DNA of 64,000 nucleotides from Antedon bifida (taxonomy: Eukaryota; Echinodermata; Crinoidea; Comatulida; Antedonidae). Shown here piece by piece: positions 41,259 through 53,456 of this stretch. The stretch spans positions 29,567,401-29,631,400 of the forward strand of contig OY727097.1 of assembly GCA_963402885.1 (NCBI GenBank), given 5' to 3'. Both the position numbers and the translations under genes were made by a program. The notes under the pieces are model-generated. The model did not search any database, was not told the DNA's origin, and saw nothing but the letters and a program-made list of their open reading frames with translations. Numbering within the stretch: position 1 is the stretch's first letter; each line of letters opens with the position of its first letter.

Positions 41259-42803
41259 GTCCTGTTATTTGGCGGAATGGCTAGTAATATTAGTACACAC
41301 AACAGATTTGTGTTTGTTTACATTCGCCTTGTTTATTGTATATCTACTAATACTATACAGAGGATAATAAATGATTAAAATATCATGCATAGTAGTGGAT
41401 TAAATTAAATATTTTTGACGCCCTAACTACAGTACACACATTGATAAAGCCTAACTGATCAACTTCGTTGTTCTTTTCTTCACGTCAATATCCTATTGTA
41501 TATATAGGCTAATTCATTATTTCAGTATTTTGCAAAAAAATGTGAATTTTGTTATAGAATCCTTGCGTAGGCTTAACCTAAACATGTCACAGCAACAGCT
41601 AATTTAATTAGGAAATCGTGCCAATCCATTAACTTCCGTTGTATTAGAATGAATGTAAGTGTTTTGACAAGAAGCCAGCGCGGTCTGTTCGAACAAAAAC
41701 CACGAAATACCGGCAAATGTTATGATTAAAAAAAAGAAAATTATACTATTAAGTTTTATTGATATTATTGACTTTAATGTTTGAATGCTGCTGTGGGTAT
41801 TGCTATTGCTTTAGTGTTTTACTAGCGTTTGTAACCTTTGTAAACCAAGATACCCAGATAGGCCTACCGTAAAAGAAACTCGATCAGCCCCTCTGTGGCA
41901 AAAGTAGGCCTAACAGTGCCATGTGTTATAATACTTAATATTAACATACCATCAATGATTTCACAATTTTGGTAAAATATTTAACCTAACCAAAATAATT
42001 TTGTGGCTGGAAAAGTTTAAGTTGATCGCGTGGTTTAAGATCATATCAATTGGATTTCTTCCGCCAACTTCTACTCTCCTCTCCCCCGCATGACCCTGGT
42101 TCAAATTACACACAAATGACGTCATGGTTACATCGGTAATTATAGGTCCTCCGGTCCAAGTTTTTTCTTTCTTTAGATAATTTGATAATTAACCTATATA
42201 TTTAAGTAACCAAGATTTATTGACTGTGAAATTATTTCTGCTCTCTTAAATAGTAGTTAGTCATCAGTTTGAGCCTGCCTAATATTATTCAAAATAAAGA
42301 AATGGTATAAACATGTTACACATATCTTAAATATGGCCATTTCATGGTTCGTTATTTGATTGCCAGAGTAAGTTGCTTTCATATAGGCCTTACAGCGCGA
42401 ACTTCGGTGCTAGATACCAATTACCCGGTTAAATTAAAACGTCCAGTAGTTGCCAATAACAAGACGGAGATGAGATGAGCGGCTGAGGTAATCCTCACAC
42501 CAAAAAGGAGTGGAAGATGTAGACATTGACAGAACCCTTTTGCGATTTACTGATTTATTTTAGGCCTAAGCTTAAAATAAACGACAGAATTGATAGGCTT
42601 CCGGTTCGGAATTGGAAATTGGTGATGTACTCTTTGGATAGGCCTGTTCACACTACCGCTACCTACTGTGTGATCGAAAAACGTAACGTATAGCCCGGAG
42701 TTTTCTCTGTCCACCGGACAGAATCCAGGCACAGTGTAAACATACCTTTAACGATGGCAAATTGGATAATTGCAATAGGCCTATAATACATGTGAAATAT
42801 TAC
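41259..42803. other. Gene-poor interval
   Basis: AT-rich. No coding sequence, RNA gene or repeat recognised. Confidence 0.4.
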
Positions 42804-42912
42804 CATTATGAACGTTTAAAGTCTGGGTACTGTTGACAGCACGAAGGGAAAAGTAACCGGCTTTAGGGCCAACGGTTGAGTCAATCTTTTTCCGGCGTTT
42901 CTGCTTACTCAT
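42804..42912 (-). CDS. Candidate first coding exon of an unidentified gene
   Basis: On the minus strand, an ATG at 42912 opens MSKQKRRKKIDSTVGPKAGY followed by FSLRAVNSTQTL. It has markedly more balanced codon composition than its AT-rich surroundings and ends in ATG followed by GTAATA. The basic N-terminus resembles a nuclear or ribosome-associated protein. No following exon was found downstream on this strand, so the call is tentative. Confidence 0.28.
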
Positions 42913-43249
42913 AGCAAAGCCTATAGTTTTGATTTTAAAAATTATTTGAATCCATGGTGTGCAATTTAAAATGCGGGTTTTCTCGGACATTGCATTTGCT
43001 TTTCTAACGATGATGGAAATTAGATCGATATAAATTAAAATACTATAAATTATGTGCAAAGAGCCTTCACTTTAAACTTCATCTTCTTTTTCTCTGAAAA
43101 TGTGAGTGTAAAGCTATCATATTGTTTTGATGCATCTGTCAATATATCAATTACGTCTATACCAATGTCGTTTTCTATGTTTTCGTGGAGACTTTAACCA
43201 TGGACCTATAAATTAGATTGATTTAATTTATTGGTACATGCTTTAACTA

Positions 43250-43445
43250 CAGATGCGTTACGTTTGGCGGAGACTAGCGTTCGCGAATGTTCAGTGGACG
43301 CAAACGCAACGCAAGGACGCAACGCAACGCAAGCGTGTTGACAAAATGACAAGCGACAGTTCGAACAATCCATCGCTTGTGATTGGTCAACTCACTTACG
43401 TTGCGGTTACGTGCTTTTGTTGCGTCTCTAGTAGGCCCCAAACTA
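43250..43445. mobile_element. TTCCCACTAG-family MITE, copy e
   Basis: Degraded ends, but the internal family sequence is clear: GCAACGCAAGGACGCAACG, ATCGCTTGTGATTGGTCAAC and TTGCGTCTCTAGTAGG. Confidence 0.7.
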
Positions 43446-44597
43446 AACATTATAGATGTTTTGTAAAAAAAGACGCATTTGGCAGGAATTACCGGGGTTC
43501 AATTGATAGATATCACGATAGACAGTCATACATTATTTTCAAACTAAATTGGAAAATCCTGTAAACGTTTCAAGATAAACTTAATCAGACCCTGGATATT
43601 TTGACTCATTTTGTTCATTTGGGATTTTTGTATTATCCAAAAGTTTGGTTTTGTTTCTAAGATATGAAAACAATAATGGTTAAATTCCTTTATTTTTCGA
43701 TTGGGAAGATCATCATTGTCGGTAGTCGTCGCCTCGACCTAACCGGCGTCGAAGAGGAATCAAATGAGGATGAACACCCCAGTGTCCCCCGATGTACACC
43801 GTGAATTAACATGACGTCACTAGTTCCTTAAATGGTCCTATGACGTCACACATCCCTAATGAGGAGAAAACAAACTTTTGCTGATTGAAAGGCCGTATTT
43901 AAAATTAATTGACATCGTCTTAAATTCAGAAATGATCATGTCAATGGAGCAACATTGCATATTATGCATCGTATGCGATTATAAGATGTTATGCACAATG
44001 AAATATATAAGCGAATCATTTTTCTTGTAGTCTAAATTATCGGAAATTAAATTTATACTTAAGTGGGCAGTAAATAAGACAGCTGCCTACTATATTAAAT
44101 TAGTATTTCAGTTTGATCCTCTTCTCTGTTCCACAAGTGTCATGGCTTTGATCATCAAATATTCACATCCGTCGTTCACCTATAAATAGAGTAACACTAC
44201 CATACAACTCAGTATAGGCCTTCAGTGATTTTCATTTTTATTTAGGCTTAATAAAAAGTCCGAACACCGCCGACTCTAATCTCGGATCTGCTCAAGACTC
44301 CGATCGGCCGGCCTATATTTTTGTCGTAGGTATGCGATGAAGAAATCATGAATTATTCATTGAATATGAATGACGCGCGCGTACGCGTTTGCTCGAGCGC
44401 AGATACCTCAACTTGATCGTTTGTACGCCGACACAAGAATTTAACTCAGCATAACCTGACCAAATTAGAGCTTCTAATTGTTTTTTTTTTGGTAATTTAT
44501 TATAAAAACCTACGAGAGGGGTTTTCACTACGAGTTTTTTTTTTATATAATGACAGCTTTATTTATATAGGTAATTATTTGTTAAACCTTCAGTTAT
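43446..44597. other. Gene-poor interval
   Basis: Nothing coding recognised. Confidence 0.4.
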
Positions 44598-44710
44598 TTA
44601 AGCTATGTCTACAATATCAAACTTTATGTGACAAAAAATGTGTTGTGCCCATATATGGGCACATCACACTTTTTTTGTCAAACTAGTTTGATAGTGTAGA
44701 CAGAGCTTTA
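44598..44710. mobile_element. CTGTCTACACTATC MITE, copy 5 (short form)
   Basis: Only about 113 bp. The two terminal arms meet at GCCCATATATGGGC, so the central ATATCACTACC block is missing. Almost a pure hairpin. Confidence 0.88.
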
Positions 44711-46490
44711 GAAGATTGCCCGATATATTATTATAAATGTATTTATTTATATTGCGTCATTTACGCATGACACAATACAAAGAACATTTCAACATACTCG
44801 TAGGCTACAGGAAGAATTAATAACGACGACGTTTAAAGGAAATCCCCAAAGTTCCGATTTAGTTATTTTGTTGTTGTGCAAGTGACAATAATAGAAACAA
44901 GATAAGAAGACACAGACTAACTCGGTTTTATCGCCGCAATGATTGTAGCACAAAGAAAGGAAAAAGGTCCTTGATATTATCATCCACTTGATGAGTTCTT
45001 GTTCTGGCCCCAGGAACTCTCGAGTGAGCCTTAATAGACAGACGGATGCATATCCTTCCGAACATTATAAGCCTAGAATAAACCACTTTACTTAAAACAG
45101 TTACACTTGGTGTATAACAACATTGTTTTGTTCTTTTTCTTGTTTCGTTTGTGTTTTGTCTTCACTATCAAATGGAAGAAATGTCAAAATTTCAACTTAC
45201 TGGCTATGACGATGATCCGCATACCAGAGCCAATAAGTTAATCGTATTTTTACGAATTTGTGCAGAAACAGTGCTCTTCTGGCATTGTATCAAGATTTCT
45301 CCAGTAACATAGGAATATTCGTTAATACAGCATCACATGTGTTGCATATGTGTCGCCTGTATCATAGATAATAACCTAACCCTATTACCGAATAATGATA
45401 CCGGGCAAATATTGTGGAAATGATACAGCATTGTGACTTTTGAGCCCTAAACCTGTTATATATTCATATATATACTCTCAGAATTTTGTCCCACCTCTCC
45501 CACTTCAGCACATGACAGCGATATTTTTAAATCTAGGAAGGGAAAACAGGGAGAAAAAACGTAACAAAAAATAGGGAAAATCAGGACGATCCCTTACTCA
45601 CATCCTTTTCTAATAAATATTTGATTCAACGTTGCGTGCCACGATAATTCAATTTAGCATCGTGAGCTTACAACACGTGTGCGCCCTTTTTTGTGCTTGA
45701 CATCGAAATATACTGAATAATAGTTTGTAGTTTGGGACAATGTGTATATGTCATAAGAAATGTCATTATTTGTCCTGTTAAAGTGACATTATAAACTGCG
45801 TGATTTTACAAATGGCAGGACTAACACCATTTTCTTCGTTTTCAGAAATCGTCCCAATGCGAGAAATTGTATTGGATGCCATATTTGAATGTTTTACTAA
45901 TGTTCTATCATACCATACACTGTTTTCCTTGCTTAGTCTTTAAATGCCTACTGTTGACGACAGAAAAACAAAGTACAGTATACTATATATCATCTTTAAA
46001 GAATTTAATTTCATAACTATTGCTTCAAAACTTATAAAAGGTATAATAATAGGTCCAATTTAGTAGGCCTAAACATACATTACATACAGAACAACTCAGC
46101 TGACCCTAAAAACAATATACTGCAACTGCTATGACACGCCAATGGGGCTAAACTGTAATTATAAGGGCCATCACTGATACCGTTATTTTGCCTTTTAACC
46201 CCAGCGTAAGACTCCCTTCCCGGATGCCAATGAACTCTGTTTCTAACAATGAATTAATGGTATTCTTCTCTTTGGTTCATTAATAAGGATAAATGATTGT
46301 TCCAATTACGTAACCAGGAATTTGGAAGGAATCCCCAAAATGACGTTTCCCTGATTTCGACTTCGTAGTACACGATATCTGGTTGTTGGACGAATCATAG
46401 AAATATAATAGTAAGACATATAGATATATTACATTCACTATAATATCTCTATGGACATATACACCTTAACGTCTAAATTGGCCTTTAATC
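44711..46490. other. Gene-poor interval
   Basis: Nothing coding recognised. Confidence 0.4.
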
Positions 46491-46689
46491 TTGGTCCCCA
46501 CTAGAGACGTAAAGCAACGTAGGCTATTTGACCAATCACAAGCGACGGATTATTCAAACTGTCGCTTGTCATTGGTCAACTCGCATGCGTTGCGTTTACG
46601 TCCTTGCGTTGCGTCCGCAAGCAAGTTGACCAATCACGACACGTTGCCCTTATTTCCTTTCATTGTGTTCTAGAGGGAACCAAACCTTA
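46491..46689. mobile_element. TTCCCACTAG MITE, copy f
   Basis: TTGGTCCCCACTAGAGACG at the left and CTAGAGGGAACCAAACCTT at the right. Internal TTGACCAATCACAAGCGAC opposes TCGCTTGTCATTGGTCAAC. Confidence 0.82.
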
Positions 46690-47738
46690 GTAAAAGCAAG
46701 AGCATTACTGTTTGCGAGTATATAATTAGTATATAATTTAAAACTGTAGGTGAAACCCCGATAACATTTTGATATGCACACCATAAACTAATATTTATAT
46801 ATATAGAGCAACCAACTTCTTAAAATCAATTTACACTTATAATAAACTTAAGCTATCTTATAATATTGCGAATAATAAACATTAAGTCAATTTCATGGCG
46901 ATTATTTAAAACAAAATCTCTTAGAAATACAGTAAACTGTAAGTGATATCTTAAATTTCCTTGACTACAAATATTTGTTAAAAAGGGTAAAAGTAAACCC
47001 GACACTAAGAGGTTACAGGTTCGAATCCCAGATTCCCTTGGACAAAAAATTGATTTTTATAAAAGAGCTGGATTCTATCCTATTACCCTCTTTAAATCAA
47101 CAGGGTGTATCATTAATTAATAAAAACTCTTGATCGTCCTCTTTAATAAACTGGAAAAGCCCGCTATCGTCCACCATGCTATGATTTATATTTCTATTAA
47201 GGGTTTTTTAGAATGTCATATTTGGATGTGCTTTAAAAAGTGATTTTTAATAAAAATTTTAGTAAATATTCAAATTAGTGAACTCTTAATAATAATCATG
47301 GAATGAAAGAGAATAAGAGTTAATAATTATAAAATATTAATAATGGTAAAGTCCAGTAACAGACCTACAACTGTTATAATTGTTAGTAATATACTTGTTT
47401 CTATAGCTGCAATATGATATGATTAGAAAAGAATGATAAAACAATTATATTTTCAGTTTATAAATAAATGTTATCAACAATATTTTTAAAAATGTTTGTT
47501 GTTCAAAGATTCCAAATTAAGCATATTACATCATTCTCATTAAATCAGTCAGTATTTATGTGACTGGTTAATTAATTTCTTTATAGTCTTTCAGTCCAGC
47601 ACCTCACATTTGTAAACAACCAATCAGATATGGCACACCTGGTCATATGATTGTTATTTCATGGAGGAATTGTTCAAGTGATATCTTGGCCTGTTGATGG
47701 CGCTATCTTCTTTATCAGTTGAGAAACTGCTTGTGATA
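46690..47738. other. Intergenic, downstream of VPS37A
   Basis: A B-box-like GGTTCGAATCCC (about 47011-47022) lies here without an A box. The VPS37A 3' UTR should occupy the right part. Confidence 0.4.
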
Positions 47739-50700
47739 TCAAAATGATACACCTCCACGTTCGGTCAGCATTTGGTGTAATTTATCCTCTTTAACTTTCC
47801 TTAAATGAACTTTCTAAATGAAAAAAAAAAGAAAAAAATTGAGATCATTGATTATCAGTGAATATAAGACAATGAGGTACCTCCCCCCCCCTGCAGTAAA
47901 AAGCATTTCATTTTTCTGATTGCCTCAAATAGAGGGCGCTACGATACTAGTTCCATTAAACCATGTTGTAGCCATGGCCTTGTCAGAACTTTGCCTGGCA
48001 TCAACATGTACAATATGTGGAACATTTATGACATATTCCATGCGAACCACGGATGGATGTTTAAATGTGATCTCAAACCCGGATGGCAACTATGACAAAA
48101 ACAAATCCATGTTTCAGTCCATATAGCAAAGACTTTAAAATCTATAGCCATAGTTCTTCTATATAAAATACATCATACATGAGCTTAAAGCTTAATTCAC
48201 ACTTGGATGCAACGCAAGGTCAGAGGTCAAAGGTCAGATGATCACGTAATGGGTCTTTGCGTCCAAGTAGGAACCAAGCTTGAATGTTTCCATGGTACTT
48301 ACTATTCTAGAGTCCATAAATGATTTTAGGAATTCATCCGTCTCCATTTTATTGTCTAGATATGATTCTGCCAATTCCTCCGATTCAGTGTCTGCATCTG
48401 CGACTGATACTTTTAAATTATATAAAATAATTTCGGGCGATAATTGCTGTGGATGAAATAAAGGTGAGAAGACTTATTAAGCAGGATTATACCATTTACA
48501 GCAGCAGTGCTTACAACGATTTTAACATTGTTCCAAGTCTTATCCCATTGAAATTGTACATCATACATACATTATACAATACATTTGTGATTTTAAAATT
48601 GTTCCAAGTCTTATCCCATTGAAATTGTATTTGTCTGTTGTAGGAATGATTTATGAATGCACTATTTATAAGGTGTAGATTCAAAAAAAGTATTATTATT
48701 ATAGAAGAGTTGGCAATAATTCACTTTAGTACTCCATCATAACCTATCACAAAGCCCTCCTCCCTGGAAGTTAAAATGAAACAAAAAGAGAGGACAAAAT
48801 GAAAACATTTCAAATGAGCAGTTTCATTTACATTGCAACTAATTCATTACCTCATTAATACTTTGCTGATGCAAACATTTCATATCAAAGCTGTTCCTAG
48901 CTTCCAGCATTTTGTTATATGCTTCTTTTAATTTCTCTTTCCTACTTTCTAATTCTGGTTTATAACTCATATTTGTTTCTGAAAAACAATAATAAATAAT
49001 AATAATTAATGACAAAGTGGGTTATGAAATAGATCTTGTTTGTTTCCATATTCTGTATTTTGTATAATAACCATATCAGTGGTATAACTCCCTCATATAA
49101 CAAAGCTGTAATGCTGAAAGGATATAGGTAATATTTATCCTTAATTGATACAAATTTGGATAGGTCCTCTACGGACCCACAGTGAATGATAGGGGCTGAG
49201 ATGGACCAGTACACCGGGGCAACCCACTACTCTTTCAAAGCATGTACTAGGTTCTTTAAAGTGTACACAAACCAGATGTGTACACTGGACCTCCAGTTTT
49301 ATCTTAGAAGACTTGTTCTACCACCAGAACTATGGTCTAGGAGAGCCTTGAACCTGTGCTGGCTATGGTTTGTCATGTGGTGTCCATGCCTTAACTGCTC
49401 ACCCACTTGACTCAAAACATTTATTGTATGATGATTTTTAAAGCTTTGTCTACACTATCAAACTTTATGCGACAACAAAATGTGATGTGCCCTTATATGG
49501 ACATGATGATGTCATATTACTACCATATTTGGGTATATCACTACCACATTTGGGCACATCACACTTCTGTTGTCAAACTAGGTTGATAGTGTAGACAGAG
49601 CTTAACACTCACTTGATAATTCTTCACAGGATTCATTTAATCTGTTCCTTTCGTCTTTTAATCTTTCCATTTGCTCTGAATATAGAACCATGTTTAATAG
49701 TTTTTCTTCATCCTCCATTAATATTTTGAGTTCATCTATTGATTTGTTTTGTAATTCAGGAAACTCTGTTTGTACTTGAAAATTGTGGGCACCCTGTGTG
49801 GAAACATGAAAGTGTTTAATAAGGAAATTAGGAGTGGCTGAACTAGCTTTTTTAAAGGTCATATGTGTACTAGTTCACACGTAGTCACTGTCGTGGACAG
49901 ACGATAAAGTGCCTTAAAGTGACTGCACTAACATGACCCTTAGGGGAGAGGCATGTAGTAGAAAAGTGTAACATCTGGGTCCACAGGGCCATGAGCAATG
50001 ATCCATTTGTTAGAATTCGGCACTATACAAGAACTCATATATTATTATTAATGATATTTAGTCCTAGTTTGTACTATGAAAAAGTGCTAGTTCGACATGT
50101 GACTGTATAATCAGTGCATAAAAACGAAGTGTATTTTAAAAATAATGGTTTGTTACTTTCTGCTCAAAGAATTTCATAAAAACTTACTAAAGAGACATCA
50201 TTTCCTTGTGTGTTACTGGTTGTAGGGTACATAGATGAACCGTTTACAGGTGGCATAGTGTGACCTGGCATAGGATACATACCTACGTTGCCAGCCACCG
50301 TGGATGGTTGTCCATATGGCGGCGGCATACTTTGGGGAAATGCTGGCATGCCTTGGGGTTGGGGATATGGTAATGCAGGCATGTGACTAGGTCTGAAAAA
50401 AAAAAAGCTTTATACTGTATAATAGTGAACAGTGCATATTCTGATTGGTCAAAAACCCAAGTACTATTCATATATGGTATCAGACGAAAGATGAAGGTTA
50501 AAGGTCACTTACGGTTGATTGGTACTTTCAGCAAATACTACAGGAGGTGCCTTTTCAAATTCTGTAACTATATCTCTTATGACACGACCTAGTACTGAAT
50601 TTACTACAAACTGAATTAAGAAGCAAATATAAAAATAAATTAAAAAAGGAATTACTAAAGTTTAGTTCCCACTTGGACACAACTAAAAAGCGAATTGACC

Positions 50701-52342
50701 AATCACAAGCGACAGTACAATCCATTTCTTTTGATTGGTCAATTCGCTTACTAGTGGGAACCAAGCTTTAACAATAGTGTTAAAAATTATATTTCCAAGG
50801 TAAAAAACAATTTAGTGTGAACAATGCTTTGATTGGCTTGTTCACACCTCCACTTCCTGGTCTATTGTCAAGTGAGTAATAATTGCTTTTACATTTTGTC
50901 TGTACTAATTCATCCATGGTGGTTAGTAATTTTTATTGGGTTTGAATACAAATTTTCTTTTCTTTTGTCTAACATATTGTAAAAGACCATATTCTAATAG
51001 CTATAGTAGATCCAATTCATTTGATTCAAACAAAATATTTAATATTATTTACAGTGGCGTAACGCAGAGGCCCAAGGCTCCTGGTTTAGTAACCCTAAGT
51101 GGCCCAACAACGCTGGAGGCCTCGGGGTTTTTTAGCCTTTTTCGACATATTTTAATGTCGTTTTTCATCTGGGCACTGCTCAGACTCATGGGTTTAGCCA
51201 GTGAGCGATCATAGCTGTTACGCCACTGATTATTTAAACTAATACAGGTATCGATGAAGACAGTTCTTACATTATTCAAACTTCTACAACCAGTAACAAG
51301 CATATGCTTGCTGACCCATGGATGACGTAGAGGAGGAGATACTTTCACAATTGGTTTGTCTTCTGGAAACTTAGGTGGAAGTGTTCTGAAGTCAAATAAA
51401 AATTAAATTGTTATAGGCCTAGAGTAAAGTGTTTTCTTACTTGACTTATATAATATAGTAATATAGGAGGTTCATTTGTAATTGTATTATGTTGGACCTT
51501 CAAAAAAGAGTCTTCAAATGGAATTGATTAACTAATACTATAGCAAACAGAAGATGATTATAGCTACATGACTTTTGTATTTTTAAAACTTACAGTCAAT
51601 TCTCCCAAACATTCAGAATACCAGATTCTCTAGAAAACCAGAAATATTATTAGGCCAGGTATTGGGAGAGTTGACTGTATAAACTCAAGTGTGAGCAGAT
51701 TGATTGCTAGGCAAACTTTATTACGTTAAATTAAATTCACTCTGAATGGTTTCAGAAAACAAAGTAATTTGCAGTGTCATTGATTAAACATAATAATAGA
51801 AATATTACTACAGCGATCTTACATGTTTAGTGCCACGGTATGGCCACTGACAGTAAATGATACTCTATATTCTTCATCACGCTTTATTTCAGCAACACTT
51901 TGAAAGATAAAACATTTTATTTTTAAAACATGATTTTCAATATTTATTATTAATATTGTCAAATACAATTTGTACAAAACACTACAATAAATAATGTATT
52001 AAACTTTAAATAAAAAGGTCAGGATACTATTTTCTGTGAGTGAGTACATAAAAAGCAAATTTAGGCCTAAAATGTCCACAGGATCCCTCCTCATTCCTAT
52101 CTAGTTTGCGTTGTTTAATTACACACGTCCACGTCCTCTCCACCTACTGTACCACTACCACTACCTCCTGTCGAATCCTATCCTATTCCAATCCTAGCCT
52201 AGCATTTTTCTCTTTAAAAAATAAAGGATTTTATAACTTACTTATGGTTATATGTCTTCAAAGAATCGATTTGTTGAGTTCTCTTTTGTTGGAGGTGAGT
52301 TACTGCAGGTAATTCGCTTTTACTCTTGAAAAACCAATCCAT
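47739..52342 (-). CDS. VPS37A: VPS37A orthologue, ESCRT-I subunit
   Basis: Nine exons on the minus strand, all GT-AG and in phase: 52342-52242, 51897-51823, 51385-51271, 50610-50513, 50392-50188, 49793-49613, 48978-48851, 48446-48303 and 47813-47739. They give 373 residues (human VPS37A has 397). ESCRT-I (TSG101-VPS28-VPS37-MVB12) sorts ubiquitinated cargo at endosomes. The N-terminus MDWFFKSKSELPAV and the following VAEIKRDEEYRVSFTVSG and LPPKFPEDKPIVKVSPPLRH match the VPS37A UEV-like domain. A Pro/Met/Tyr-rich linker follows (exon 5). Exons 6-9 form the helical Mod(r) domain, with EFPELQNKSIDELKILMEDE, then SEELAESYLDNKMETDEFLK and an RKVKEDKLHQML tail. MITEs sit in several introns, two of them within 20 nt of a donor. 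It is divergently paired with CNOT7/8. Confidence 0.93.
48188..48281. mobile_element. TTCCCACTAG-family MITE, copy g, in VPS37A intron 8
   Basis: AAGCTTAATTCACACTTGGA at the left and TCCAAGTAGGAACCAAGCTT at the right, a short form of about 94 bp. Its inner edge is 20 nt from the 5' splice site of VPS37A exon 8. Confidence 0.72.
49439..49604. mobile_element. CTGTCTACACTATC MITE, copy 6, in VPS37A intron 6
   Basis: Full-length form with TAAAGCTTTGTCTACACTA at the left and AGTGTAGACAGAGCTTAA at the right. It ends 7 nt from the GT of the exon 6 donor (intron starts at 49612). Confidence 0.9.
50658..50769. mobile_element. TTCCCACTAG MITE, copy h, in VPS37A intron 3
   Basis: AAGTTTAGTTCCCACTTGGA at the left, CTAGTGGGAACCAAGCTTT at the right, and an internal GACCAATCACAAGCGACAG / TTGATTGGTCAATTCGC palindrome. 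About 48 nt upstream of the exon 4 acceptor. Confidence 0.85.
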
Positions 52343-53456
52343 AATATCATGGGACTAAAAATCATTGATTGATTGGGAATCGAAACACAATTTTGTCATT
52401 TTTTGTTTTGCTTATTTAACAAGGATATCTCCACGGCAGCCGGTACCCCAAAGCTGCCACAGACTTAAAATATAATTTTGTGACTACGCAATATGCACGA
52501 CGGCTGTGTAAATAGGTATGATGTCAAACTCGGAAGGGTCAACTTCTTTCTGTGTAATCCGTCCACTCTGTTCTGTGGGGGATATTATGTGTAATTAATA
52601 ATTAAAGGTGTCTAATAATTATAAATTATTGTGTAATTTTATAGCTGTAACTTGACAATTATTTTAAATAATTGCTGTGTTATTTAAAAATGCTCGTTGC
52701 TATTTATAACTTAGTTTTTTACAATAATGTAAAATATCTGTCCCCATAACGTAAAATGGTACATGCAAGATTCCTTCCCATCATGCTGAATTTGACCTTT
52801 TTGTGCTTTGGAATAATGTAAACGTAAAAGGCATCGTTTTTGCAGCATTTTTTTGTTTTTCGGAGAAGGGAGGTAAACGATAAATATAATGTTGAAAATT
52901 ACAAAATATTGTGTACTGCAATGGCAAACTAAGAACCTTTTTATGCTGTGCTAATGACACTTTAGGCTCTTAAATCCCCATGCCTACTTTATTTTAAATG
53001 CGTTGGCCGCCTTCTTCTTTCCTGAATCCTTGTGTGTGTGAGCGGTTCGGGTTGATGTCTTCTTGAAGCAGGCCGGTGCGATAGAGTGGGTGCCAGGGCT
53101 AGCACTACACATGCTTAATTTCCAATTTTTAAATCAAAAAGTTACACTGGGTTAGGTTGACAGTCAATCAATCATGAGTGTCTTTATTTCAATCATCCAA
53201 CAAATAAATAAAGTTTATCAAAAAAAATTTTAAAAATCGGATTACAAAATACAAAAAAACATTCAGTTGAATTTGATGGTGGTTGTTTGATTTTAGAGTG
53301 AACGTTTTTAAGTAAATATTCTTTGTTTAGTACTATTTGTAACCTAATGTCAATTGAAGTAAAATAAAGTGATTATTTTTCTAACAATTTCAGCTTTTGA
53401 TATCGGAATAACTTGTTTGAAAATAGACTAAAGAAGAAGAAAGCAAACGTTACATT
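52343..53456. promoter_or_regulatory. Shared divergent promoter region, VPS37A (-) / CNOT7-8 (+)
   Basis: The start codons of two divergent genes are 1.1 kb apart. A 5' UTR acceptor for the CNOT7/8 transcript (TTTTTCTAACAATTTCAG at 53376-53393) implies an untranslated first exon further left, so the two transcription starts are closer still. I see no TATA box in a convincing position. A GGCCGCC motif lies near 53007. Which sequence initiates transcription is not determined. Confidence 0.55.

Noticed and set aside
46980..47040. tRNA candidate around GGTTCGAATCCC
   Set aside because: A B box is present but there is no A box and no cloverleaf.
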